DNA of 64,000 nt from Wurfbainia villosa (taxonomy: Eukaryota > Streptophyta > Magnoliopsida > Zingiberales > Zingiberaceae): assembly GCA_025175895.1 (NCBI GenBank), contig CM046005.1:62148325-62212324 (forward strand). The letters run 5' to 3'. A program made the position numbers and the translations under genes. The first letter of the stretch is position 1. Every line of letters begins with the position of its first letter. The notes beneath the pieces were generated by a model. That model had not been told where the DNA came from. It was given only the letters and a program-made list of their open reading frames with translations, and did not search any database. This document shows, one piece after another, positions 10,919-21,384 of this stretch.

Positions 10919-10928
10919 CTATAAAAGG
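10919..10928 (+). promoter_or_regulatory. F LTR TATA box
   Basis: CTATAAAAGG after the palindrome array and about 480 bp before the LTR end; the likely core promoter of F and the U3/R boundary marker. Confidence 0.65.
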
Positions 10929-11410
10929 AGCTCGTGATGGAGGAAAAGATAGCGATTCTCTTGAGCGAAATTGAAGGGGGAAGTTGGTGCTTTCCAGTCC
11001 TTCAAAGCTAGTTCAAGGCAATCAAAGATCAAGCAATCCAAAGCTCTTGTAAAGTGTTTTTCCTTTACTTGCATTTGTATTTCATTGTATTTGCTTGTAT
11101 TCATTTGATTATTGTTGTAATCATTATTGTACGAGGTTTCTCCGCCTCCGGATTGTTCCGAGAAGGAGTGTTTATTAGTGGTTGCGTGCGCATCACTAGA
11201 GCTCGTAGAGCTCGATCCGTGGAGTAGGAACCGTGCGGTTCCGAACCATGTTATATCCTTGTGTTCGTGTGTAAGTGTCTATTTCGTTATTGTTATCATT
11301 ATCTATATTCCGCTGCGCTAACAAAATTGTAGACACGAACGAGATCGAATTCCATCTACAAACGGTTAACCGCTATTCACCCCCCTCTAGCCGTTACAAA
11401 GATCTTAACA

Positions 11411-12686
11411 ATTATTAATGGTCTAACAAGTGTAGGGGAGAAGCTCTCCAATAGAGACATGATCATGAAGGCCATAGATGCATTCTCTCGGTCATCTAAA
11501 TGGAGCTCCATGGTGGACTCCTTCTATATTTTAAAGAATCTAGAGATAAGTATTCTAGATGAATTTTTCTCTACTATGGAACTTCACGAAACTAGAATTG
11601 AAAGTATAGTAGAGGAACCACGGAGTCAACCAAGAGGAGTGGCACTAATAGCAAATAAAGGAAAGAAGAAGATGTCTTCATCCTCCTCATCCGATGAAGA
11701 TTCATCCTCCTCATCAATGGATAGCAATGAGGAAGCATATATGGTAAGGAAGGTAAGGCGTACATTAAAAAAATTTAAGTTTAATAAATCTCATGATAGG
11801 GGAAGAAGGCCAAGAAGGAAAATTATATGTTATAATTGCCAAGGAGAGGGACACATAAGAGATGAGTGCCCTTTATTGAGCAAGAGCAAAGAAGAAAGGA
11901 AGAAGCATGACAAGAAGAAAGAAGGGAAGAAGAAAGAAAAAAAGAAGAAGGAAAAGAAGACAAAATCCTACAACCTTAAAGTGGTGACGTGGGATGATCC
12001 ATCATCATCATCGGAGAGAGAACAAGCTTTTACAACCCTTGCACTAATGGGGATTGATGATGTAGAGTCCACCTCCTCCGAAAGAGAAAATGCAAGCACT
12101 AGTGAGGAGGAGAGCTCGAGTGAAGGGGGAGCATCCTCATCTTCATTCTCATCATCGGAAGGGGATTGGGTAAGTAAGGTAACGAAACTACCCTCCCATG
12201 AAGTAATTTCTATGATTTCGAGTTTAACTAAGGAACTATTTAGGGATAAAAATAAAAATAAAAGCATGCTTGATGAAATTAGAAGAAAATCTAGAAAAAG
12301 CATGTTTAAATGTTAATGATAATGCTTCTTCTAGTATTAATAATGCATGCTCACATGATGATTATATGTCTTTTAATGTTAATGATGCATGTATTGAAGA
12401 AAATAAGGCTCTAAGGGAAAAGGTAGATTTCCTAACTAAGGCCTTAGAAAAATTCACAATAGGCTCCAACACTTTGAACATGATAATTGGGAGCTAAAGG
12501 GCAAGTTTTAATAAGAAAGACCTAGGTTATAAGGGAAACAGAAATGAAAAGGCCTACCATTGCCTAATTGCTAGGGGTCAAGCTAAAAATACAATGGTAG
12601 CTAGAAAATAGATCCTAAAGGAATATTTGGTGAACCCTATAGGAAAGAACTTATATTGGGTTCCAAAGTTCATCCTTAAGGGTTAA
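11411..12686 (+). pseudogene. gag: E gag, truncated by F and frameshifted
   Basis: Begins mid-gag (IINGLTSVGEKLSNRD), then the second half of a UBN2-type domain, a Ser/Asp-rich acidic linker, one CCHC knuckle (CYNCQGEGHIRDEC near 11830), a Lys-rich stretch and an acidic Ser-rich region. A coiled-coil segment around ENKALREKVDFLTKALEKF (near 12395) follows. A one-base frameshift lies near 12285; after it the frame continues through TAA at 12495-12497 and a TAG near 12609 to a natural-looking end YWVPKFILKG and TAA at 12684-12686. The WVPK end matches F and H gag and the pre-protease block of A and B. Inactive. Confidence 0.8.
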
Positions 12687-13803
12687 GAAAACCCTAGGAT
12701 AGCCAAACATGAGTGGACTTATTTTATATCATGTAAAATGGTTGACTTGTAGGGATGTGGGTGATAATTTTTGAATTAAGTGTTGGGTGATGATAATGTG
12801 ATCATAATATGAAATCATAATAATATTTGATTTATGATCATGATATGCAATAATTGATAATGTTTGATCATGATTAATAATATGTTATTTTATGATCATG
12901 TTGGATATAGATATTTAACCTTGGTAGAATTGCATGAAAATTAATGGTTAAGTATAAATACCTTTAGGCACATCTCACACTCACTATAGGCTAACTTGAT
13001 TGAAAACATAGCATGAGTGAGATGTTAGGTTGATATAGATGTCCACTAATGCTTATGCCATTTAGATGGTCATTTACATGTATCATGTCATATTAATCAT
13101 AGACCAACTATGGGGAAAACAAATGTTTAATCAATGGACATGTTGCCCATAGATCATAGTTGGGTATTTTAAATGATTTAAAAACATTTCATGTTTCATA
13201 AACAGTGAGTTCATGTTTTGAAAAGTTTCAAGGCAAAACTAGGCTTTAAAGTTGATACAAACTTTAGACATTTTATATTTTTTGAGTTATTGCCTAATTT
13301 TTGAAAATAGAATGAATTTTCATTAAAAATCATTTTTCACTGATAAAGGAACTTACACGAAATATGTTCCCCAAATTTCATGATTTTTCGAATTTCCTAG
13401 AATTTTTAATGCATTTCTGAAATTGGACATCGAAAATCAAAACTTCTAAAATTTAGGTGTCAGTCGACTGATGCTCTGATTCAGTCAATTGATGTACTGT
13501 GCACGAGCACAGTAACCTGTGTTATCAGGTTTTGAGTTAGTTTTTGGTATTTTTCTTCCCTTAGACTTGATGTCATGCTTGTATAACATGTGGTAGATGT
13601 TTTTGATGGTGTTAAAGGGGGAGAAATTGTGGGTTTAAGTTAATCATGCTAGGGGGAGAATTAGCATGTCTTAAGGGGGAGTTGCATGTTTAAGGGGGAG
13701 TTTGATACTCATGTTTACTTACATGCTTTCTTGCCTTATGTATTTTTGCTAAATGTTTTACCTAACTTAAAAATGGATTGCCACACATCAAAAAGGGGGA
13801 GAT
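12687..13803 (+). other. E 3' untranslated region and polypurine tract
   Basis: No coding frame. Holds GAGATGTTAGG near 13018, one CAGTCGACTG copy near 13463, several GGGGGAG runs from 13615, and the polypurine tract AAAAGGGGGAGAT ending at 13803 directly before the LTR. This is the standard 3' layout of the A/B/F/H group. Confidence 0.7.
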
Positions 13804-14217
13804 TGTTAGGACAATCAACCTATGAATGATGTGTTTTGATGGGTGTGGCAAAGGATTTAAGTTAGGTTGATTATGGGTTTAATATGTGTGTTGAAGTCGT
13901 GCAGGACTTAGTAATTCACACATGGCGAAAGCATTGGCAAGATTCACCATCTCATGACTCGGTCCTTGAGTTGGTGAAAGATGCATTGCGGAAGTCGTGC
14001 GCTTGGTGCATCCGAGGGACCGCCGGACGAGGAGCATTGGAGTGAAACTGAAGGAAGTAGACTTCAGGGTGAGACGCAAAGGATGGCGCTGCGAAGCCGT
14101 GCACTTGGCGCATCCGAGGGACGTGGTCGGACAAAGAGAACTTCAAGACGAGGGACTCCAAGGGAAGATGAGAGCGAGCGATTGTAACTCGGGACGGGGT
14201 AGCTCGTAGGTGAACTT
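13804..14217 (+). repeat. E 3' LTR, left piece
   Basis: Starts TGTTAGGACAATC after the polypurine tract and runs to the insertion of B. The last five bases, AACTT (14213-14217), are B's TSD. Contains GCGCATCCGAGGGAC-type short repeats (about 14002-14120). The remainder is at 31252-32094; native length about 1257 bp. Confidence 0.83.
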
Positions 14218-14637
14218 TGTTGGGGATCCTTGGAAGTCTAGAGGTGGGTGAATAGTCTCTTTTCGTTTCTACAAGCAAAGTTAGCGGAATCAAAGCAAAT
14301 ACTAAACGAAATTAAGAGACTACAAACACAATCGCTAACAAAAGAGTTTACGTGGTTCGGAGATTAAGCTCCTACTCCACGACGATTCTTAAGGTGGATC
14401 AATCTAAAGAATCTTCACTAAGAAAGCTTTCTTTACAACACTCTCCTCTTCTTTACAATGGATGAAGATGAAGATTGGAGAAGAGGAGGATTAAAACACT
14501 TAGAAAGCTTAGAAAGTCGTGGGGAGCTTGAGAGTAAGGTTGAAAGATAATCACTAGCCTCTTCAAGCACCCCATGCTCTCTTTTTATAAAGAGAGGGCT
14601 ATTTTTCTCGTTGAGTCTTTTTATAGAGAGCTATTGT
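14218..14637 (-). repeat. B 3' LTR, truncated
   Basis: Matches the inner (U5-R) part of B's 5' LTR from 30039 on, including the Pol II-type TTTTTATA block (14580-14592). It then stops near 14637 and is joined to sequence matching A's 3' UTR at about 55138. U3 and the polypurine tract are therefore deleted. The outer end TGTTGGGG at 14218 and the TSD are intact. Confidence 0.78.
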
Positions 14638-15421
14638 CCTAACTTTGCACCAACAATATAAATTTAGGGGATGAAAAGATTTTACTATGTTGCTCCCCCT
14701 AAAATAATGCATTAATTAGTCCTATATCCTTTTTAATTACTTGAATTATCATACCATAGAGTTAGAACACTCAAGAGTACACTTTAGACCAAGAAATAGG
14801 GCTGATTTGCAGAAAAATCAGAGTAGCAGTCGACTGATTTCTGAATTAGTCGACTTCTAAGCTTGAAATGCTAATTTCAGTCTTTTTAGCCCAACTTCAG
14901 AAATGCACCAAAAATTCCAGAAATATCAAAAAATCACGAAATTTTGTATACACATTTATGAAATCATTATTTATCAAGGAAAAATAATTTTAAAAATATA
15001 TGTTTTCCAGATTTCAAAGGTGATACAATTTTTAAAACTAACAAAAGCTTTAAGTATTTTGCAAACTTTGTATCACTTTTGCTTAGCAATTGAAAATTGT
15101 TTTTCAAAGTATGATAAACATAGTTTAAAATATATTTTATTTGACATTTTCAATCATATTCTTAGAGCTATATGCACATCAATTGTGCATAAGCCATCCC
15201 AATGATTGGTCCAATGAAGGATTAATATATCTAGATGACATTTTGGTTCATAGTAATGCATCATAACAAGCATGATGAACCAAATGCATCTTCCTAACAT
15301 CTCACATATTGTCTAAGTGGCTCAATACAAAAATCATGGTTTCTTAGGTCTTTTGTGAGATGCTTAGAGGTATGAATCCTAGGGTTTCTATAGGATCATG
15401 CAAACCTAAACCTCTATTCTA
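14638..15421 (-). other. B 3' untranslated region (partial)
   Basis: Non-coding, aligns by eye with A's 55138-55914. Contains one CAGTCGACTG copy near 14828 and CCTAACATCTCAC (minus GAGATGTTAGG) near 15296. No frame of interest. Confidence 0.7.
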
Positions 15422-15570
15422 CTAAGCACATTCAAGTTCTATCCTAAGTGATGAAAATTCCGCTTCGGGGAGAGCCTTGGTGAATATGTCGGCTAAGTTG
15501 GACTTAGATTCTATGTAATTAAGTTCAATGTCCCCCTTAGCCACATGATCTCTAATGAAGTGATTCTTCA
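15422..15570 (-). pseudogene. pol: B pol C-terminus, separated by C
   Basis: Last codons of pol (RDHVAKGDIELNYIESKS, ADIFTKALPE, SSLRIELECA), the end of the copia RNase H region. It continues the frame that is broken at 21385 by C; the five bases CTTCA (15566-15570) are the TSD. Codons read upstream of 15570 in this frame belong to C's LTR and are not pol. Confidence 0.85.
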
Positions 15571-16941
15571 TGATGCACGCGATCGCGACCTCAAATCTCG
15601 TGACGGAGCCCGTCGAGGACTCGAAGCGTCCGCTCGCACTCAATGCTCGTAAGTGCACGGATGTCGTCAAGTAATAAAAGATTATCGATCCCACAGGGAC
15701 TGGGATTCGAATATCGGTACGTTTAGTGGTTTAAATTGTTCAGACGTAAACTCTAAGAGGTTTTGACCTATGAGGGCTGTCAGTAGACTATGCTCTATAC
15801 GGTGTCACACGGAGGAGGAAGGGAGTATGCCGAGGTCTTCAAAAGTGATTCTAGGACTTCGGTTTTGCTTGTGTGTCACAAAACAATGCTGTCAATTGAC
15901 GTTGTCTAGACGTTTAGCTATGGTTTTGTGGAAGGGACATCATACAATCTTTCGAAGAGCCATCGCATCTACCGGGAGCTATCTCTGCCTAGAAGGACGG
16001 GATAGACGGTACGAGGATGCTAAATCAATCCCTACGATGAACCGTGTCTGGTTCCATCGCATCCTTCTACCCACGGTTACAGGAGATCAGGTTTACCCCT
16101 AGGTTCCTTGTATAAAATTCCCTAAATCTTAGATACGAGGGTTTTCCCCCCTCGTATCGCCTAAGCACAGCAGGTAGAAAACCAAACACGCATAGATAAA
16201 GTAAGAACAACTACCAATTTCGAAATTAAACTCAAAGGCAGAATTTAACATAAACCAATATTATAATGTGCACACAAGCTACTCCCTAATCATAGAATCG
16301 AAAGAACTACTCCATGTATATGAAGGAGAAATCACAAAGCATGTACATGTTCGAATATATCAGAATTAAAACGTAGGAACAAGGGATTACAATGCTTTCG
16401 TGGTCTTCTCTCCGACGTTGAAGTGCAAGGCGTGGACCTCTGGCGGCATTCCTCCTCCCCGTTGTGAGTCCTCGAAGCTTTTTAGGGCTTCAGTGTGTCA
16501 TCCTAGCCGTTGTACCTCCCCTCTAGGGTTTGGGCGGTGCCATCCTTATATAGACATCACCTCGGACCGCTGCAAAATTCGAAAAAAGCCCTAGTCATGC
16601 AAATCTGGCGGGTCACCACACGGCTGTGTGTTTCCACATGGCCAGGCCATGTGCGACCCTAAGTTGGCCGATCTCACCCATTGGACACGACTGTGTGTAG
16701 CCACACACCCTGGCCGTGTCCCACTCTGTGTCTAGCTGCAAAATGTTCGTCTTTTGCTCCGAAAGTGCACCTTTTTCTCCCAAAATGGTAACCGACACCC
16801 AAAAGTACAAAGAGCAGACCTCCGAACCAGAAAATAGGAAATGCGTACAAAATAGAATAACATATGCATGAAACTAACATAAAATGTAACAAGATGTGAA
16901 CGAAAACTACTCCTAAAATCCTATATGTTTCGCTCACATCA
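15571..16941 (-). repeat. C 3' LTR (1371 bp)
   Basis: Starts TGATGCACGC and ends CACATCA at 16941. On the interior side the minus strand reads AAGTCTGGGAGAAG, a weak polypurine tract, next to the LTR. Contains CACACGGC...GTGTG inverted motifs near 16617-16725. Confidence 0.88.
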
Positions 16942-17912
16942 CTTCTCCCAGACTTAAATCTGTGCTTGTTCTCAAGCAAACCTCAGTACCATGAAATTTA
17001 AAAAGACATTGTTCCATACTTAGCATGTCAACTAAATTTATCAAGTGGTATTTACAATCAAAGTAGAATAAATATGTTCTAGAAATTCACTAAGTTAGCT
17101 CCTCGTGCTCGTGCTAAGCGAATCATTCTTAGGGGATGCCCATTCCATGGTGAGTTAAGTCGTCACCCCATAGCTTTCCTAAGGTTTCCGGCTCTTAGAC
17201 ACTTACCTGCCCAAAGCGAGGGTCATTCCCTAGATCTAGCATAAAGTCTCAAAGGTATGCTCGGTATTGAGAGAAATTAGTAGGTGTTTCCCCAGTAACC
17301 TAACTCGGTCTCAAAGGAGCACCTAGTCATTTTCACCTACGACAATTGTTTTTTTATCCCTCATAATCTTCTCTATCTCTCTCCTCTCTTTTTTCTTTTC
17401 TTTTTCTTTGTCTTCTTTTTCATCTTTTTCTCTTTCTCTCCCTTTTTTTTTTCTCTTCTCACTGGGATTTTGATTTTTCCAAATGGGCTTACACAATCTG
17501 AGCATCTCTAGTAACTAAAATGCTAAACCTAGAGTCACCTATGGATTCCAAAGTACTAGACTACTGAGATGAATCATAACTAGGTATGTACTAGATTATC
17601 CTTTTCAGAATGTTCGACATGTGTAAGTGTAAAAATAAAGCTAACCAGTGTAAGTCTAGAACATTCATTAGAGCGAATAAAATAAAATACCACGAGATAA
17701 ATGAAGTTAAGCTACCTATGGGAACAACTCATGTAAGCAACTTTTTATAAATACTACTGAGACAGCTTTACAAATAACAAAAACTAAGTACCGAAAGAAA
17801 CTCAACAACCCATGCATGAATAAATGAATGAAAATACCAGAAAAGAAACTACTGCTAAGAAACAAACAAAATAAACTTTGGGGTCCCCCCAGACTTAAAT
17901 GAAAATATACCT
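16942..17912 (-). other. C 3' interior, non-coding
   Basis: Includes the polypurine tract beside 16942 and a pyrimidine-rich low-complexity run on the plus strand (about 17345-17460), which gives a spurious Lys/Glu-rich ORF on the minus strand. No gene seen. Confidence 0.6.
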
Positions 17913-18416
17913 TTAGTATGGTGGACGAGGTGGAAAGTCTGGGAGCCTCGGCATCTCTGAATCCTGGGAGAACCTGCTGCTGAGCCACTGATGCCACATG
18001 TACATGTGGTCGATCTGGGAGCTGGTGGATGCAGCGGTTGCTCGGTGCTCCTCCTCCCTGGCCCACTGTGTCTGCTGGGCATGCATGTGCTGCCGTATCT
18101 CCTGGCGGTAGGCGGCCTCATCCTGGCGACGAGCAGCCTCCTCCTAGAAGTATATGCGGGCCTCGTCATAGAACTCCTCAGCCTGCTGGAAGTGCTCCCA
18201 GAAGCCCTAGAGCTCCGCCTATGTGTAGGCACTCTGCTCCTCCCAACGCTGCCTCTGCGTCTGTTGCTCAGCGTATATGTCATCGAGGCACGATCGAAAC
18301 TCTGAGAAATCATAGTCAGAAGTACCTGCATCCTGCTCAAAAGTAGAAAAAGAAAACAGTGCAGGTGTAGGCTTTTCACGTGGACTAGGGGGTGCGACAT
18401 GACCGTGTGAAATCAC
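17913..18416 (-). pseudogene. C ORF2: coiled-coil protein with three TAG stops
   Basis: Reading from about 18416 to TAA at 17913-17915, one frame gives a Gln/Glu-rich coiled-coil protein (EEAARRQDEAAYRQEIRQ, HMYMWHQWLSSRFSQD) ending MPRLPDFPPRPPY. It is broken by TAG at 18219-18221, 18207-18209 and 18144-18146. Each fits a CAG-to-TAG change, since Gln is frequent around them. The role is unknown; comparable ORFs occur in non-autonomous gypsy elements. Other ORFs over this stretch are shadows in different frames. Confidence 0.6.
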
Positions 18417-18545
18417 ACCGCCTGACCGTGTGCACCTCTGGAAGTCAGGGCACGGCCATGTGAAAACACACTGTCTGACCGTGTGTGACTCTGAAAGTCA
18501 GGGCATGGCCGTGTGAAAACACACGACCTGACCATGCGCCCTTTG
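18361..18545 (-). repeat. CACGGCCGTGTG-type repeats in C interior
   Basis: About two and a half units of roughly 53 bp built on CCTGACCGTGTG, AAGTCAGGGCA and GGCCGTGTGAAAACACAC. The same CACGGCC/GTGTG words recur in both C LTRs. Confidence 0.65.
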
Positions 18546-18892
18546 TTTCTTTTCTCGTGGTGCACAATGGTCTGATTTTGGTCACTCACTTCACCGTATA
18601 AACTTAAAAATGACTTTTGTTTTTACCTAGCAAGTTCTTTCCCTACCTACAAATGCTAAATACCATAAATCAAAGTTCGAATTACAAAAAAAATTGAATG
18701 CAATAAAAATAAATCCTAAAAACTAAACTTGGGTTACCTCCCAAGAAGCACTTTGTTTAAGGTCTTTTAGCTCGACCTTATTCCTACATTTCATTTAAGG
18801 TGTTTGAATCTTGCTCGTGGGGGAGCAAGATATTTGCTCATCTTACACCTCCTCCCTTGTGGTCCCTTATCACCATATCTCTTAAATCTTGC
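18546..18892 (-). other. C interior spacer
   Basis: Between ORF1 and ORF2; AT-rich, no coding frame or structure recognised. Confidence 0.5.
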
Positions 18893-19861
18893 TCATGGAG
18901 GGGCAAGGTATTTATTAGCTGCCCTCCTTGGTTCAAGATTGAACATGCTTAGCCTCAAGTAATCATTAGGAGTTTGATCATAATATTCTATTTTGTCCAA
19001 ATGCTGTAAATAACATAACTCACCACGAACATCCTCAACAAAAGATTGGTTAGCAGATTCTATTGTGTCGAATGAAATTTTATCATTACAAATCGCTAAA
19101 TGGGCTTCGTTATTGGTAACTAAAGTTTTGGTGAGGGTTAAGGCAAGCTCTTCTAGATTCTTGAGGTTAGGAGGTGTTTGGATTGAAGCAATGCTCTCCT
19201 CGATTAAAGTATCAATTATATAATCCTCAAGTTCTTCTTTCAGTGGTGATTGAATTGATTGTCCTTCTTCACTTCCTATGTCATCTACGCCCTCCTCATT
19301 CATTCGCTCAAAGTGAGTCTCCACCCTATTAGGTGTGATCCAGTCATTAAATCCACCTTCTAGTCATTTGGTTTCTATTCTAGCTAGATCCTGTTCCATC
19401 ATCTCTGTAAATTGTTGGCTATGCTCTTTGCATTCCCTAGTAAAATTATCTAGCGGGGCTTCTAAGTGGGGGCTTGGTTCTGGATAAAATTTACATGGTG
19501 ACTCATAGCTCTCGTTCTCATTTTGGAAACGATATTGAGTCTCTGTCTGTCAATGCCGCCGTCGGAATTCATCGTTCGCCTCTTGTTCTGTTTGAATGAA
19601 ATCTTCCATCATCTGCTCAAGTTGGGATTTAGGCGGACAATATTGAGGGTTTAAGTACCCAGGGTCATAACTATATGAATAGAAATCATCTTGTGACCAC
19701 TGGTTGTAATTGTAGGTGACATCTTCTTGTTCAAATTGTGAAGGTTCGAATATATTCGAACAATCATTAATGGTATGCCATGTTTCACCATAATGTTCAC
19801 AATAAATATTACCAAAACTTTTAGCATTAAATTGACCATAATCATGAGTAAAAGCATGCAT
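18893..19861 (-). pseudogene. C ORF1: gag-like remnant
   Basis: One frame of about 320 codons from ATG at 19861, interrupted by TGA at 19550-19552 and 19364-19366 (both consistent with TGG to TGA). Near the N-terminus, CEHYGETWHTINDC has the CCHC spacing CX2CX4HX4C with Tyr in place of the second Cys, so this may be a decayed zinc knuckle. A Tyr/Asn/Gln-rich stretch and a helical region (QLEQMMEDFIQTEQEANDEF) follow, then an acidic C-terminus. The layout resembles the part of Athila-type gag after the knuckle. No capsid domain is recognised upstream. Confidence 0.6.
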
Positions 19862-20007
19862 CGTTATATGCCTGAAATTATAAATAAAGAAAGAGCAACT
19901 GAATAAACAAAACTGAAATAAAATAAAATAAAATAAAACAATAAAAGTAAATCTATCCTAAGTCCGTTCCAATTATCCACTTTCCGATTCGATATCGAAT
20001 CGATCAG

Positions 20008-20025
20008 TCCCCGACAACGGCGCCA
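20008..20025 (-). promoter_or_regulatory. C primer-binding site, tRNA-Asp
   Basis: Minus strand TGGCGCCGTTGTCGGGGA, one mismatch from the complement of the plant tRNA-Asp 3' end. Sits six bases inside the 5' LTR and fixes C's orientation. Confidence 0.85.
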
Positions 20026-20031
20026 AAAATT

Positions 20032-21384
20032 TGATGCATGCGATCGCCACCTCAAATCTCGTGACGGAGGCCATCGAGGACTCGAAGTGTTTGCTCACAC
20101 TCAATGCTCGCAAGTGCATGGATGTCGTCAAGTAATAAAAGATTATCGATCCCATAGGGACTGGGATTCGAATATCGGTACGTTCAGTGGTTTAAATTGT
20201 TCGGACATAAACTCTAAGAGGTTTTGACCTGTGAGGGCTATCAGTGGACTATACTCTATACGGTGTCACACGGAGGAGGAAGGGAGCATGCCGAGGTCTT
20301 CAAAAGTGATTCTAGGACTTCAGTTTTGCTTGTGTGTCACAAAACAATGCTGTCAATTGGCATTGTTTAGACGTTTAACTATGGTTTTGTGGAAGGGACA
20401 TCATACTCTCTCCCGAAGAGCCACCGCATCTACCGGGAGCTATCTCCGCCTAGAAGGACGGGATAGACGGTACGAGGATGCCGAATCAATCACTATGATG
20501 AACCATATTTGGTTCCATCGCATCCTTCTACCCACGGTTATAGGAGATCAGGTTTACCCCTAGGTTCCTTGTATAAAATCCCCTAAATCTTAGATATGAG
20601 GGTTGTCACCCCTTGTATCGCCTAAGCACAGCAGGTAGAAAATCAAACACGCATATATAAAGTAAGAACAACTACCAATTGCCAAATTAAACTCAAAAGC
20701 AGAATTTAACATGAACCGACATTGTAATGTGCACACAAGCTACTCCCTAATCCTAGAATCGAAAGAACTACTCCATGTATATGAAGGAGAAATCACAAAG
20801 CATGTACATGTTCGAATACATCAGAATTAAAACGTAGGAACAAGGGATTACAATGCTTTCGTGGTCTTCTCTATGGCATTGAAGTGCAAGGCGTGGACCT
20901 TCGGCGGCGTTCCTCCTCCCCGTTGCGAGTCCCCAAAACTTTTTAGGGCTTCGGTGTGCCATCCTAGCCGTCGTGCCTCCCCTCTAAGGTTTGGACAGAA
21001 CCATCCTTATATAGACATCACCTCGGACCGCTGCAAAATCCGAAAAAAGCCCTAGTCATGCAAATCTGGTGGGCCGCCACACGGCCGTGTGTTTCCACAT
21101 GGCCAGGCCGTGTGCGACCCTAAGTTGGCCGATCTTGCCCATTGGACACGCCCTGGCCATGTCCCACTCTGCGTCTAGCTGCAAAATGTCTGTCTTTTGC
21201 TCCGAAAGTGCACCTTTTTCTCCCAAAATGCTAACTTGCACCCAAAAGTACAAAGAACAGACCTCCGAACCAAAAAATAGGAAATGCGTACAAAATAGAA
21301 TAACATATGCATGAAACTAACATAAAATGTAACAAGATGTGAGCGAAAACTACTCCTAAAATCCTATATGTTTCGCTCACATCA
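20032..21384 (-). repeat. C 5' LTR (1353 bp)
   Basis: TGATGCATGC...CACATCA. Lacks an 18-bp ACTGTGTGTAGCCACACA segment present in the 3' LTR (about 16689-16706). That one indel fully explains the length difference between the two LTRs. Confidence 0.88.

Larger units (their letters stand above)
4404..11410 (+). mobile_element. F: gag-only LTR retrotransposon with extra ORF, 3' part
   Basis: Plus-strand element. It comprises a gag truncated by G's insertion, a spacer, a promoter-like block, a second intron-containing ORF, a 3' untranslated region, a polypurine tract and a 3' LTR. No protease, integrase, reverse transcriptase or RNase H is present between gag and the LTR, so it is non-autonomous. 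The 5' LTR and gag start lie left of the window. The LTR's right end at 11410 abuts a broken gag frame (E), so F inserted into E. The expected right TSD copy is ATTAT at 11411-11415; its partner is not visible. Confidence 0.8.
9945..11410 (+). repeat. F 3' LTR (1466 bp)
   Basis: Starts TGTTGGTGCA after the polypurine tract and ends GATCTTAACA at 11410. In order it carries a CCAAG/CTTGG array (10046-10375), a CAGTCGACTG array (10573-10891), a TATA box (10919-10928) and a U5 end with CTATTCACCCCCCTCTAGC. Same family as the H and N LTRs. Confidence 0.87.
15571..21384 (-). mobile_element. C: non-autonomous Ty3/gypsy-like LTR element
   Basis: Complete element with perfect TSD CTTCA (15566-15570 and 21385-21389), inserted in B's RNase H codons. 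LTRs are 1371 and 1353 bp, both TGATGCA...CACATCA. The primer site matches plant tRNA-Asp, as in Athila-type gypsy elements. The 3.1-kb interior has two decayed ORFs and no protease, RT, RNase H or integrase, so it depends on other elements. Several point differences separate the LTRs, but apart from one 18-bp indel their lengths agree. Confidence 0.9.

Noticed and set aside
15770..16102. 110-aa ORF on the plus strand, repeated at 20231-20563
   Set aside because: Antisense to element C and located in its two LTRs; a shared LTR shadow with stop-free sequence by chance.
17855..18400. 181-aa Arg/Ser-rich minus-strand ORF and 104-105 aa plus-strand ORFs in C
   Set aside because: Shadows of the coiled-coil ORF2 frame (17913-18416), whose composition is protein-like despite three TAGs.
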